Shown in pieces: positions 32,847-40,710 of a stretch of DNA of 64,000 bases; position 1 is the stretch's first letter; the number at the start of each line of letters is the position of its first letter. Under the pieces are notes generated by a model, which was given only the letters and a program-made list of their open reading frames with translations, was not told the DNA's origin and did not search any database. Position numbers and translations under genes: made by a program. Source of the stretch: Treponema sp. (GTDB lineage Bacteria > Spirochaetota > Spirochaetia > Treponematales > Breznakiellaceae); NCBI GenBank assembly GCA_009785215.1, contig WQWU01000003.1:17680-81679 (forward strand), written 5' to 3'.

Positions 32847-34494
32847 GAATGCGCCGTTCCGGCATGTTGGCGCTGTAAGAGCTCCAAAAACAGCTTTTAA
32901 TTTAAGTTATGAAAAAGTATTCACTTGTGACATGGGACAGCTGATCCCTGTATTATGTGATGAAGCTTTACCTGGTGATGTTTGGCATATGTCAAACGAG
33001 ATTGTAGCAAGATTACAACCGTTGGTAGCTCCAATATTACATGAGATAAATATATTCACTCATACATTCTTCGTACCGTATCGCCTCCTCTGGGAAGATT
33101 GGGAACAATTTATTACAGGCGGCGAAGATGGAGAATTTGTAGAACCTGAACCAAGATGGGAGCCATCCAGATATATAGGTCAACATGGTCCTGAATGTGC
33201 AGTTCAAAATAAATTGTGGGACTTTATGGGTTTACCTGTAACTAGAGTTTCAGGAGTACCCGGAGTTGGAGCGTTAGGTTATATTTATTTAGCAAATTGG
33301 ACCAAAAATTGCAGTCCGCTTATATATCCCAAAAGAGCATATAACTTAATATTTAACGAGTATTACAGAGATCAGAATTTACAGGATGAAGTAGAAATTG
33401 ACCAGGAGGAAATATTATTTCGTAATTGGGAAAAAGATTATTTTACTTCTGCCTTGCCCTGGCAACAAAAAGGCACTGCTCCATCGCTTCCTATATCAGG
33501 GCTTCTTGATTTAGTTTATGCAAGTAGTGGAAATATTGCGGGAGATTTGAAAGTATATGTTAATAGATTAACAAATACATATCCACCTCCATTACAACCG
33601 GATATGGAAAATTTAACTTTATTAGGAGATCAAGACGGAAATTTAGTATTCGGTGATAATGCATATGCACCACCAAATAGTAGATGGTGGATTGAAGGCG
33701 CAACAACTTTAGGTGGAATAAAAGCAGATATGTCTAAAGCTGTATCTTTCGACATATCAGATCTAAGGAATGCTTTTCAAATTCAAAAATGGCTTGAAAG
33801 AAATGCAAGAGCTGGATCTCGCTATACAGAATTTTTAAAGGCACACTTCCCTGCTTACCCACGTGATGAAAGATTACAACGTCCGGAATATATTGGCGGT
33901 TCAAAAGCACCTATAATTGTCTCAGAAGTATTACAAACGTCAAGATCGGATCCAAATCAAACACCTCAAGGTACAATGGCAGGACACGGAATTAGTGCGG
34001 CACGTACACGTATAGGAAAATACAGAGTCCAAGAACATGGTTTAATAATGACATTAATGTCAATAATGCCTAAAGCATCGTATCAACAAGGTATAAATCG
34101 ACAGTGGTTAAGATATGATAAATTAGATCATCCGTTTATAGAATTTGTAAATTTAAGTGAACAAAAAGTATTACGAGGAGAAATATATACTTCATCTATT
34201 GATGCAGATAATACATCTACATTTGGTTATCAAGGACAATATGACGAGCTGCGTGTAAAGAATAACATAGTATGTTCAGAAATGCGTGATACATTTGCCT
34301 ATTGGCATATAGGCAGAAAGTTCAGTAACCCGCCTCATCTTAATGAAATATTTATTTCAACAAAAAATACGATAAGAAAAGACATATTTGCAGTACCGAG
34401 TAGACCTGGATTTATAATATCTTATGGGAATGTAGTAACAGCAATGAGACCAATACCCTATATGTCTGAACCTGGTTTAATAGATCATAATTAG
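32833..34494 (+). CDS. VP1 major capsid protein
   Basis: The 553-residue protein is a clear microvirus F/VP1 capsid protein: FNLSYEKVFTCDMGQLIPV near residue 22, EALPGDVWHMSNEIVARLQP, then INIFTHTFFVPYRLLWEDWEQFITGG. The C-terminal third has RYRVQEHGLIMTL-type and MRDTFAYWHIGRKF segments. Sixty copies build the T=1 icosahedral shell. Its length fits gokushoviruses, whose capsids carry insertion loops at the threefold axes. There is no frameshift, which supports an intact prophage. Confidence 0.97.
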   Translation: MKRRRNAPFRHVGAVRAPKTAFNLSYEKVFTCDMGQLIPVLCDEALPGDVWHMSNEIVARLQPLVAPILHEINIFTHTFFVPYRLLWEDWEQFITGGEDGEFVEPEPRWEPSRYIGQHGPECAVQNKLWDFMGLPVTRVSGVPGVGALGYIYLANWTKNCSPLIYPKRAYNLIFNEYYRDQNLQDEVEIDQEEILFRNWEKDYFTSALPWQQKGTAPSLPISGLLDLVYASSGNIAGDLKVYVNRLTNTYPPPLQPDMENLTLLGDQDGNLVFGDNAYAPPNSRWWIEGATTLGGIKADMSKAVSFDISDLRNAFQIQKWLERNARAGSRYTEFLKAHFPAYPRDERLQRPEYIGGSKAPIIVSEVLQTSRSDPNQTPQGTMAGHGISAARTRIGKYRVQEHGLIMTLMSIMPKASYQQGINRQWLRYDKLDHPFIEFVNLSEQKVLRGEIYTSSIDADNTSTFGYQGQYDELRVKNNIVCSEMRDTFAYWHIGRKFSNPPHLNEIFISTKNTIRKDIFAVPSRPGFIISYGNVVTAMRPIPYMSEPGLIDHN

Positions 34495-34503
34495 GAGAAA
34501 AAA

Positions 34504-34848
34504 ATGGAAAAAAACAAAAAACCAAAAATACAAAATCAGTTGGAATATGATGGTCCTGAAGAAGCTGAAATGTCGGATATAGATGAAGTGGAAACCGCGG
34601 GATACAGGACAAACAAACAACAGATTGAATCGTTAATTGAATCAGGACGTCGCCTTGAAAATTTCAGGAGAGATATGTATGACGCTGATTACGATGATGA
34701 CGGAGATGACTTCGCTGAAGACATAAATGAAGCGAGATTTAAAAGGCGATATAGATCATTTTTAGAAAAAGAAAATGAAAAATCACAGGAGCCAAAAAAA
34801 CAGGCTCCTACTGAAGCGACAGCGCCATCAGAAGAGCCGAAGGCGTAA
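34504..34848 (+). CDS. VP3-like internal scaffolding protein
   Basis: The 114-residue protein is acidic and hydrophilic, with QQIESLIESGRRLENFRRDM followed by a YDADYDDDGDDFAEDI segment and a Lys/Glu-rich tail. The arrangement of a short helix ending in a Gly-Arg pair, an acidic YD...D stretch and a charged tail resembles VP3 of some non-chlamydial microviruses. It lacks the (T/S)(N/D)IN.I(V/I)KR signature of the chlamydiaphage type. Position, size and charge fit a scaffolding protein that guides capsid assembly. Preceded by TTAGGAG. Assignment is moderate. Confidence 0.65.
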   Translation: MEKNKKPKIQNQLEYDGPEEAEMSDIDEVETAGYRTNKQQIESLIESGRRLENFRRDMYDADYDDDGDDFAEDINEARFKRRYRSFLEKENEKSQEPKKQAPTEATAPSEEPKA

Positions 34849-34857
34849 AAATTGGGT

Positions 34858-34912
34858 CTGGGCATTATGACCCTACTTGATGTTAATAATGCCCAGTGAC
34901 ACCAAAGTGTCA
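34858..34912 (+). other. Tandem hairpins between VP3 and VP2 genes
   Basis: CTGGGCATTAT and ATAATGCCCAG (34858-34868 and 34886-34896) form a perfect 11-bp stem around 17 bases. TGACAC-CAAA-GTGTCA (34897-34912) forms a second stem directly after it. This is the only long non-coding gap inside the prophage. It could be a transcription terminator, a replication or packaging signal. Confidence 0.7.
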
Positions 34913-34954
34913 ATGAAAAACGACATAACATGCGTTAAGTAAAAGAGGAAAAAA

Positions 34955-35821
34955 ATGAGTGTATTTGCGGCAGTAGCTGCCATAATTGGATCCGTAATTG
35001 CTGCCGGCGTAGGTATTGCCGGCATATCAAGCTCAAATAGAGTTGCAAGACAAAACTTAGATTTCCAGCAGTCAACATTTGATTATATGCAGGATATGCA
35101 AAGAGAAACTTGGAACAGAGAAGACACATCTATAGCCAGGAGAGTGCAAGATTTAGAAGCAGCAGGAATGAGCCCTGTATTGGCGGCTGGTCAAGGTGCA
35201 CAGTCCAGCTCGCCTGTACGTGTAGAAGCTCCACAAAGAGAAAATAATAAAATAGATCAAGCTGAATTAGTTATTAATGCACTAAGGATGAAAGCAGACT
35301 ATAGTATGACAATGGCACAAAAAAGACTATTGGATACAGAGAGACAAGAAATAGAACAAAGAATGGCGCATAACAAAGAAATGCACCCTGAAGAATTAGC
35401 AAGGAAAGTCATGGAAAATGATTATACGAGAAAAACATTTACTACAAGAGTAAATAAAGCTATTGCAGAATTAAATGGTATGCAAACGGAAAACCGGCAA
35501 AGATTATTAGAATTTAATTTGGATAAAGAATATATGAATCAAGAGAGATTGTTAAAGTTAACTTTAATGGAACTGAATTTATCAAAAGGAGATGCTGAAC
35601 TGGTAGCAAAAAAACTATTAATTGAAGCTCAGAGACATGACTTAAATATTTGGAAATTGTTAGGATTACCAACTAATACAACATTTGGAAGTAGTCTAAC
35701 AGATCAAGGAATGAAACTTGGTCTTCGACGAAGTAATAGTGAAGGTGGCAAATCTAGTACATATCAAAATACTACTAAAGGAAGAAATAGATTATTTGAC
35801 TTATTTGGAAGTCATCATTAA
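34955..35821 (+). CDS. VP2 DNA pilot protein
   Basis: The 288-residue protein opens with a Gly/Ala-rich hydrophobic segment (VAAIIGSVIAAGVGIAGI, residues 6-23) and then has the VP2/H-protein motif NREDTSIARRVQDLEAAGMS followed by PVLAAGQGA. A long helical body and a Ser/Gly-rich basic tail follow. The pilot protein forms a tube that carries the viral DNA through the cell envelope. For a spirochete, the route would cross an outer membrane and a periplasm. Preceded by AGAGGA. Confidence 0.95.
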   Translation: MSVFAAVAAIIGSVIAAGVGIAGISSSNRVARQNLDFQQSTFDYMQDMQRETWNREDTSIARRVQDLEAAGMSPVLAAGQGAQSSSPVRVEAPQRENNKIDQAELVINALRMKADYSMTMAQKRLLDTERQEIEQRMAHNKEMHPEELARKVMENDYTRKTFTTRVNKAIAELNGMQTENRQRLLEFNLDKEYMNQERLLKLTLMELNLSKGDAELVAKKLLIEAQRHDLNIWKLLGLPTNTTFGSSLTDQGMKLGLRRSNSEGGKSSTYQNTTKGRNRLFDLFGSHH

Positions 35822-35838
35822 AACTAAGGAGAAAAAAA

Positions 35839-35946
35839 ATGAGAAGAAGAAGAAATTTCAGAAGAGGAAAAGCTAGATTATCTAGAAAAAGGTCCGGAAG
35901 AAGGATCCGTCGGTACGGTGTATCTCGTGGTGGAATACGTTTGTGA
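35839..35946 (+). CDS. VP8 basic DNA-packaging peptide
   Basis: This 35-residue peptide (MRRRRNFRRGKARLSRKRSG at its start, ending GGIRL) is about half Arg and Lys. It matches the small J/VP8 packaging protein of gokushoviruses, which binds the single-stranded genome and replaces scaffold in the capsid. The conserved ending GGIR(L) and the Arg-rich start are typical. The ATG follows AAGGAGA. The TGA stop overlaps the GTG start of the next frame. Confidence 0.85.
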   Translation: MRRRRNFRRGKARLSRKRSGRRIRRYGVSRGGIRL

Positions 35947-36068
35947 AATTTAAAAATAAAAAATGGAAGTATATTCCAGGATGGTTAAAAAATCTTCAAA
36001 AGAGAAGATGGAAAAACAGATCAAGACCTAACAGAATAAAAGGATATAAATATAGAAGGAAGAGATAA
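35943..36068 (+). CDS. Second small basic peptide, coupled to VP8 and VP4
   Basis: A GTG at 35943 overlaps the VP8 stop (GTGA), and a 41-codon frame runs to TAA at 36066-36068, whose last A starts the VP4 ATG. The product begins VKFKNKKWKYIPGWL and ends YKYRRKR, with Lys/Arg in roughly four of ten positions and several Trp and Tyr. I know no homologue. It has no good Shine-Dalgarno apart from GGTGG. The exact nesting between two essential genes argues that it is translated. Confidence 0.6.
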   Translation: MKFKNKKWKYIPGWLKNLQKRRWKNRSRPNRIKGYKYRRKR

Positions 36069-36943
36069 TGCAATGCTCTTTTCCTAGAACTATAAAGATC
36101 AAAAAGCCTGCTCATGCAATATTTGAATTTAAAACAGGTGTCTATAAGTCACCAGATATAGGATATGGATATATGAAAGTACCATGTGGAAAATGTATGA
36201 ATTGTAGGATATCGAGAGCCCGTGAATGGGCAACTAGACTATTGCACGAATTGGATGCTTGGCAAGGTAAAGGATTATTTGTTACACTTACTTATGATGA
36301 AGAATTTCTGCCTCCCGGAGGATCCCTGGACAAAAAAGAATTACAGAGATTTTTCAAAAGATTAAGGAGAGATTTAAATGGCGAAAGAATCAAATACTTT
36401 GCTAGCGGTGAGTATGGTGATACTAGCAACCGTGCTCATTATCATGCTATTGTTTATTATAGTTGTTGCAGTAACGACATCAAACATAGTATCAAAAGGT
36501 GCTGGCCTCTAGGTCATATTAAATTTGGCACGGTTACATATGATTCATGCCGATATGTTGCCGGCTATATAACAAAAAAATTAAATGGTCCGGCCGGCGA
36601 AGCCCATTATAATGGCCGCACTCCCCCATTCCAATTACAAAGCCAAGGAATAGGTCTGGAATGGGCAGAAAAAAATAAAAAATATTTACAAAATAAATTA
36701 GGTATAACAGTAAAAGGCGTAGAAGTTGGACTCCCCCGCTATTACGTAAAAAAACTAGATCTGAATGTAAAAAAAATAAAAGAAGAATCTATAAAAAGAC
36801 AAAAATGCTTAGATGAAAAAATTATAGATAAATACGGCGAAACAAAATACAGTAACGCGATGATAAAATCAAATGAACAACGTGAAAGAAATGTAGTTAG
36901 CCGTATGAATCTAAATGACAGAAGAAAAAGTAAAAAACTGTAA
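36068..36943 (+). CDS. VP4 HUH replication initiator
   Basis: The 291-residue protein has the N-terminal cysteine motif VPCGKCMNCRISRAREW, then LFVTLTYDEEF, the HUH metal-binding motif RAHYHAIVYY and the twin-tyrosine motif YVAGYITKK (YxxxYxxK). This is the rolling-circle endonuclease of microviruses, equivalent to phiX174 gene A. It nicks the + strand origin and stays bound through a tyrosine. It ends in a Lys/Arg-rich tail. It is the last gene before the right attachment site; a strong promoter lies 40 bases after its stop. Confidence 0.97.
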   Translation: MQCSFPRTIKIKKPAHAIFEFKTGVYKSPDIGYGYMKVPCGKCMNCRISRAREWATRLLHELDAWQGKGLFVTLTYDEEFLPPGGSLDKKELQRFFKRLRRDLNGERIKYFASGEYGDTSNRAHYHAIVYYSCCSNDIKHSIKRCWPLGHIKFGTVTYDSCRYVAGYITKKLNGPAGEAHYNGRTPPFQLQSQGIGLEWAEKNKKYLQNKLGITVKGVEVGLPRYYVKKLDLNVKKIKEESIKRQKCLDEKIIDKYGETKYSNAMIKSNEQRERNVVSRMNLNDRRKSKKL

Positions 36944-36981
36944 AATACAAAAAATAGTATGTTTATTTATAAAGATGCCAG

Positions 36982-37010
36982 TTGACACCTAGCCTATCAA
37001 TGTTTATTCT
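36982..37010 (+). promoter_or_regulatory. Promoter crossing the right attachment site
   Basis: TTGACA at 36982-36987, 17 bases, then TATTCT at 37005-37010. The -35 box is in phage-only DNA and the -10 box is inside the 36-bp repeat. In the excised circle, attP keeps both and the transcript would run into VP5-VP1. In the lysogen it runs out, antisense to the end of the radical SAM gene. Confidence 0.65.
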
Positions 37011-37034
37011 GTCTACTAGGAAATAGGGGTTTTA
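36999..37034 (+). repeat. attR: 36-bp direct repeat, dif-like
   Basis: It is identical to attL at 32525-32560. It contains the last codons of the minus-strand radical SAM gene, whose TAG stop is at 37018-37016. The bases beyond 37034 belong to that gene and differ from those that follow attL. Confidence 0.9.
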
Positions 37035-39388
37035 TATAAAGACCTATAGGCGTCAAAGTATGAAACCTGTTCACCGGATGAGTTTTTTGCAAGGACGCCG
37101 GTTCGTTTTAAATCAAAGACTGAGGCGCAATCGTTTTCCAGCCTTGACTGTCTGTATGCTTTTTCCGCTGCCGAATTAACATAATCGATATTTTCTGCGT
37201 TCTTGTAGGAATAACCCCATAACAGAGATGACAATGAATGTTTTTTTTCTCCGCTTTTAATTAAAAATATTTCGGCTCTTTTTATAATAATGCCGGAAGG
37301 CAAATTTGCATTAAGGCTTTTTACAAAACTATCAACCGATACCTCGTTTAGAAAATCGGCAATTGCCATCTCGAATTCGCCGCTTACGCCTGTTGATAAG
37401 GGAGACGCGAATTCTATTTTTGCCAGCGGGTTAAAACCTTTGGTATACATTATTGGAATGCCAGCCCGTTTAAATGACATGGAAAAAATCTCAATCAGGC
37501 TTAAATGCCCATGAAAAACAGCGCTTCCTTCCTTGCTGAAACTGAATAATACCCTGTAAATCGGCGGGTCGCTTTTGTTCGGCAATGCGGCGTTAACCGC
37601 GCTTCTTTCATGGTTAACAAGAGGCTCCTTAGTCTCTTCTTTTGCTTTTATTTCGGGCAGACAATTAACGCCGCATAAACTGCATTTTTCCCTGCATGAC
37701 GGTGTACGGGTTGTTTTTACAAACTCTTTTTTTAGATAATAATCTGTAACACAGGAATCAACACGCGACCAGGGTAATAAGTCAATTTTTCCTTCAAATA
37801 TGCCGGAAACATAATCAGAGTTTTTCTCCAGAATTTCCTGCCATTTTTCCTTGTTAATATATTCATTCCACGGCTCAAGTCTGCTGCCAAATCTAAAAGC
37901 CTCTTCGCATAATAACCCGGATCTTTCATCCCCCCTGCTTAATACCCCTTCTATTTGAGAAATAAGAAAATCTGAGATGCTTACTTTATGCCCCATTGGC
38001 TTTAACTTTGAACGGATAAAATAAAGTTTTTTTTCTGCTGTTTCGCTATTGAGCTGGGCTGCCCATTGATACGGGGTATGCGGTTTTGGAATAAAAATCC
38101 CGACATTGATATTAAAGTGCATCCTTGCCCTGCGCGAAACTTCTGTTATAAAAGAAACAATTTCGTCTTCTTCGGGAGCACCGGTATCTGTTTCCGGTAT
38201 CAAGCCTATCATAAAATAAAATTTTGCTCCTCTGTAACCGCGTTTTTTTGCCTCTTGCAGAATTTCAACAACATAATCTATGTTAACATCCTTGTTTATT
38301 GACATCTGCCATGCTTCCTGCGGTGTTTCTACAGCAAAGGTTAAGCCGCTTTTTCTTGTAACAGAAATTTTTTCAAGAAGCGACAGGGCAAAGCTTGATA
38401 CTTTAAGCGATGGCAGCTGAAAAGACACATGGTTATTGCTAAAATTTAAGTTTAATGTTTCTATTAGTTTTTCTATGCCTGTATAATCCCCTGATGAAAG
38501 CGAAGAAAGGCTAATCTCCTGCCAGCCTCCCTTTGTAACCAATTCGTTAACCTGTTCAATTATTTGTTCCTGACTTTTTTGCCTAGCAGGTCTGTACCAA
38601 AAACCGGCGTGACAAAAACGGCAGCCGTTCGGGCATCCGCGCATTATTTCTACTGTGCCGTGATTTTGAATTGTTTTCATGCTGGGAACAGGATACACTA
38701 TCGAAGGGGATTGTTTTTTACCAAAGTCTCTGTAAATTGCCCTTACTGCTTTTTCTTTTCCTCTTGTCCAAATATTAGGGTGAGAAATAATTTTTTCAAG
38801 CAGCGCTCCCCTGCTCTCCCCTTCCTTTTTTAAATTTGAAAGTTCTTCCGTTAAATCAAAAAATCCGGCTTCCGCTTCCCCTATCCAGAAAGCGTCAATG
38901 TAGGCACAATACGGCAGAGGATTTGAAACAGCGGGTCCTCCCGCGATTATTATCGGGTATAAATCATCTTTCCTCTCTTCGCATTTAAGAGGAATCCCTG
39001 ATACATCCAGCATTGTCAGTATGCCGTTAAATCCCAGCTCATATCCCAGGGTAAACATAAGAATATCAAGACTTGCAAGGCTAATTCCGGTATCAAGTCC
39101 GTAAAGAGGCAGATTATTTTCACGTAACAATTTTTCAAAATCGGGAGCCGGGGCAAACGCTCTGTCACAGCAAACATCCGCCATATTGTTCATGTAATTA
39201 TAAATAATTCTTAAAGCCTGATTCCCCATTCCAATTTCATAAAGATCCGGAAACGCTATTAGTGTTTTTAAAATTTTGTTTTTATCCGCTATACAGCCGA
39301 CTTCTCCTCCGGTATAGCGCGCCGGTTTTTCTATGTCCAATAATTTATGCCCCAATGCAAAAGCAGGATCTATGTATATTTCTCTCAA
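37016..39388 (-). CDS. Radical SAM protein with C-terminal DUF2344 domain
   Basis: The 790-residue protein has an N-terminal B12-binding-like region, then the iron-sulfur motif GCPNGCRFCHAGF (CxxxCxxC) followed by SLSSGDY-type strands, and a C-terminal domain beginning near VLFSFSKEGSAVFHGHLSL (DUF2344). Fusions of this kind are annotated as uncharacterised radical SAM proteins, sometimes placed beside ribonuclease E/G genes; the reaction is not established. The C-terminal residues KTPIS and the stop codon lie inside the attachment repeat, so prophage integration leaves the protein intact. Its start overlaps the rodA stop by 4 bases. Confidence 0.85.
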   Translation of the reverse strand: MREIYIDPAFALGHKLLDIEKPARYTGGEVGCIADKNKILKTLIAFPDLYEIGMGNQALRIIYNYMNNMADVCCDRAFAPAPDFEKLLRENNLPLYGLDTGISLASLDILMFTLGYELGFNGILTMLDVSGIPLKCEERKDDLYPIIIAGGPAVSNPLPYCAYIDAFWIGEAEAGFFDLTEELSNLKKEGESRGALLEKIISHPNIWTRGKEKAVRAIYRDFGKKQSPSIVYPVPSMKTIQNHGTVEIMRGCPNGCRFCHAGFWYRPARQKSQEQIIEQVNELVTKGGWQEISLSSLSSGDYTGIEKLIETLNLNFSNNHVSFQLPSLKVSSFALSLLEKISVTRKSGLTFAVETPQEAWQMSINKDVNIDYVVEILQEAKKRGYRGAKFYFMIGLIPETDTGAPEEDEIVSFITEVSRRARMHFNINVGIFIPKPHTPYQWAAQLNSETAEKKLYFIRSKLKPMGHKVSISDFLISQIEGVLSRGDERSGLLCEEAFRFGSRLEPWNEYINKEKWQEILEKNSDYVSGIFEGKIDLLPWSRVDSCVTDYYLKKEFVKTTRTPSCREKCSLCGVNCLPEIKAKEETKEPLVNHERSAVNAALPNKSDPPIYRVLFSFSKEGSAVFHGHLSLIEIFSMSFKRAGIPIMYTKGFNPLAKIEFASPLSTGVSGEFEMAIADFLNEVSVDSFVKSLNANLPSGIIIKRAEIFLIKSGEKKHSLSSLLWGYSYKNAENIDYVNSAAEKAYRQSRLENDCASVFDLKRTGVLAKNSSGEQVSYFDAYRSLYKTPIS

Positions 39389-40695
39389 CGGTTATACCTT
39401 CTTATGTAGATGCTTAAAGCAAGACCTATTCCAATCATAGAGGCAAGAATTGATGAACCTCCGTAAGACATGAACATAAGAGGAAGTCCTGTTATCGGCA
39501 TAATGCCCATAGTCATGCCAACATTAATTATAAAGTGAAATCCAATCATTCCCGAAAGACCTGCGCATATATATTTTGCAAAAGGATCCGTTGTAATTTT
39601 CATGGAAAACAAAATACGATTTACAATTAAAAGATAAAGAGAAAATACAATAATGGCTCCCAAAAAACCCGTTTCTTCAGAAAATATGGAAAAAATAAAA
39701 TCTGTGCTTTGTTCAGGCAAAAATCTATAATGACTTTGTGTTCCCTGCAAATAACCTCTGCCTGTAAGCCCGCCCGCTCCAATCGCTGTTACAGATTGAA
39801 TAATATTCCAGCCTGCTCCGCGCGGATCCACATTTGGATCCAGAAAAACAATAAGCCTCATTATCTGATAATTTTTAAGCACAATGCGCGCTACAAAAGA
39901 AGCGCCCAGTGATAATACAACTATTGCGGATGAATAAACCATCCAAAAGAAATATTTCTTTTTAAATTTAATATAGCCAAAAATGGAAATAGCGGCTATA
40001 AGAACAAAAAATAGTATTGCGATTGTAATTATTCTTATATTTGTAAGCACTGCAAGAAAGGGAATTGTTTTTCTTAAAATAAATGTTTGCCAAAGCGGAA
40101 GCACCAAAAATATTCCTGTAAGCGCTATACATGAAACCATAAATGCCACATAACGCATGGATACCCCTGCCAAAAAAATCATTGTTAAAAGAATTGCAAT
40201 ATAAACAAGCGCTGTGCCAAGATCAGGCTGAAGAAGAACTATTACCATCGGTATAAAGACTATAATACAGCTTACAAAAAAACGGGAAAATGTCCCTCTG
40301 TTATGATCTGTATCGGCAAGAAAGCGCGCAAGAAGTATAATTACAGATATTTTAACAAATTCAGACATTTGAATTCCAAATGATCCTATTCTTAACCAGC
40401 GCGCCGCATTATAAATTACATTGCCAAAAAGCAATGTATAAATAAGAGGCAGTAACGAAAAAAGATATATATACAAAGAAATGTTATAAAATCTTCTGTA
40501 ATTTATCATGGATAAGACAATTACTGCAACAAGACCTATTGATGCCCATATTATCTGCCTTACATATTCATTTGAAACCTGCACTCCTTCAGAAGTTATT
40601 CCGGAAGAATAAATAAACAATATGCCGAATACTATTAAGGTAATTACAGGAAGCAGCAGTAAATAATCTATTTCCAGTATGTTTCGTAATCTCAA
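39385..40695 (-). CDS. rodA: RodA, SEDS-family peptidoglycan glycosyltransferase
   Basis: The 436-residue protein has about ten membrane segments. The stretches PDLGTALVYIAILLTMIFLAG, ESTDFIFSIFSEETG-like (EQSTDFIFSIFSEE) and GMTMGIMPITGLPLMFMSYGGSS are SEDS hallmarks. RodA polymerises lateral peptidoglycan together with PBP2, encoded immediately upstream. A roughly 30-residue insertion between segments with Lys-rich loop (YIKFKKKYFFW) makes it a little longer than average. It belongs to the mre-mrd cluster. Confidence 0.93.
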   Translation of the reverse strand: MRLRNILEIDYLLLLPVITLIVFGILFIYSSGITSEGVQVSNEYVRQIIWASIGLVAVIVLSMINYRRFYNISLYIYLFSLLPLIYTLLFGNVIYNAARWLRIGSFGIQMSEFVKISVIILLARFLADTDHNRGTFSRFFVSCIIVFIPMVIVLLQPDLGTALVYIAILLTMIFLAGVSMRYVAFMVSCIALTGIFLVLPLWQTFILRKTIPFLAVLTNIRIITIAILFFVLIAAISIFGYIKFKKKYFFWMVYSSAIVVLSLGASFVARIVLKNYQIMRLIVFLDPNVDPRGAGWNIIQSVTAIGAGGLTGRGYLQGTQSHYRFLPEQSTDFIFSIFSEETGFLGAIIVFSLYLLIVNRILFSMKITTDPFAKYICAGLSGMIGFHFIINVGMTMGIMPITGLPLMFMSYGGSSILASMIGIGLALSIYIRRYNR

Positions 40696-40710
40696 ATTTA
40701 TCTCCGCCTT

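Larger units (their letters stand above)
32525..37034 (+). mobile_element. Microvirus (gokushovirus-like) prophage
   Basis: The element lies between 36-bp direct repeats at 32525-32560 and 36999-37034, a period of 4474 bp, which fits a gokushovirus genome. All genes are on the + strand in the order VP5, VP1, VP3-like, VP2, VP8, small basic ORF, VP4, and every reading frame is intact. It encodes no integrase or transposase, so integration must rely on host enzymes, most plausibly XerC/XerD at a dif-like site. Compared with the chlamydial phages, VP3 lies between VP1 and VP2. Codon use is richer in A/T than in host genes. Such prophages are known in enterobacteria and Bacteroidetes; I do not recall one described in spirochetes. 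Confidence 0.93.

Noticed and set aside
32525-37034. Prophage as a contaminating free virus joined by assembly error
   Set aside because: The 36-bp repeats occur only at the two borders and the host gene end is restored precisely, which fits true integration, though raw reads would be needed to be certain.
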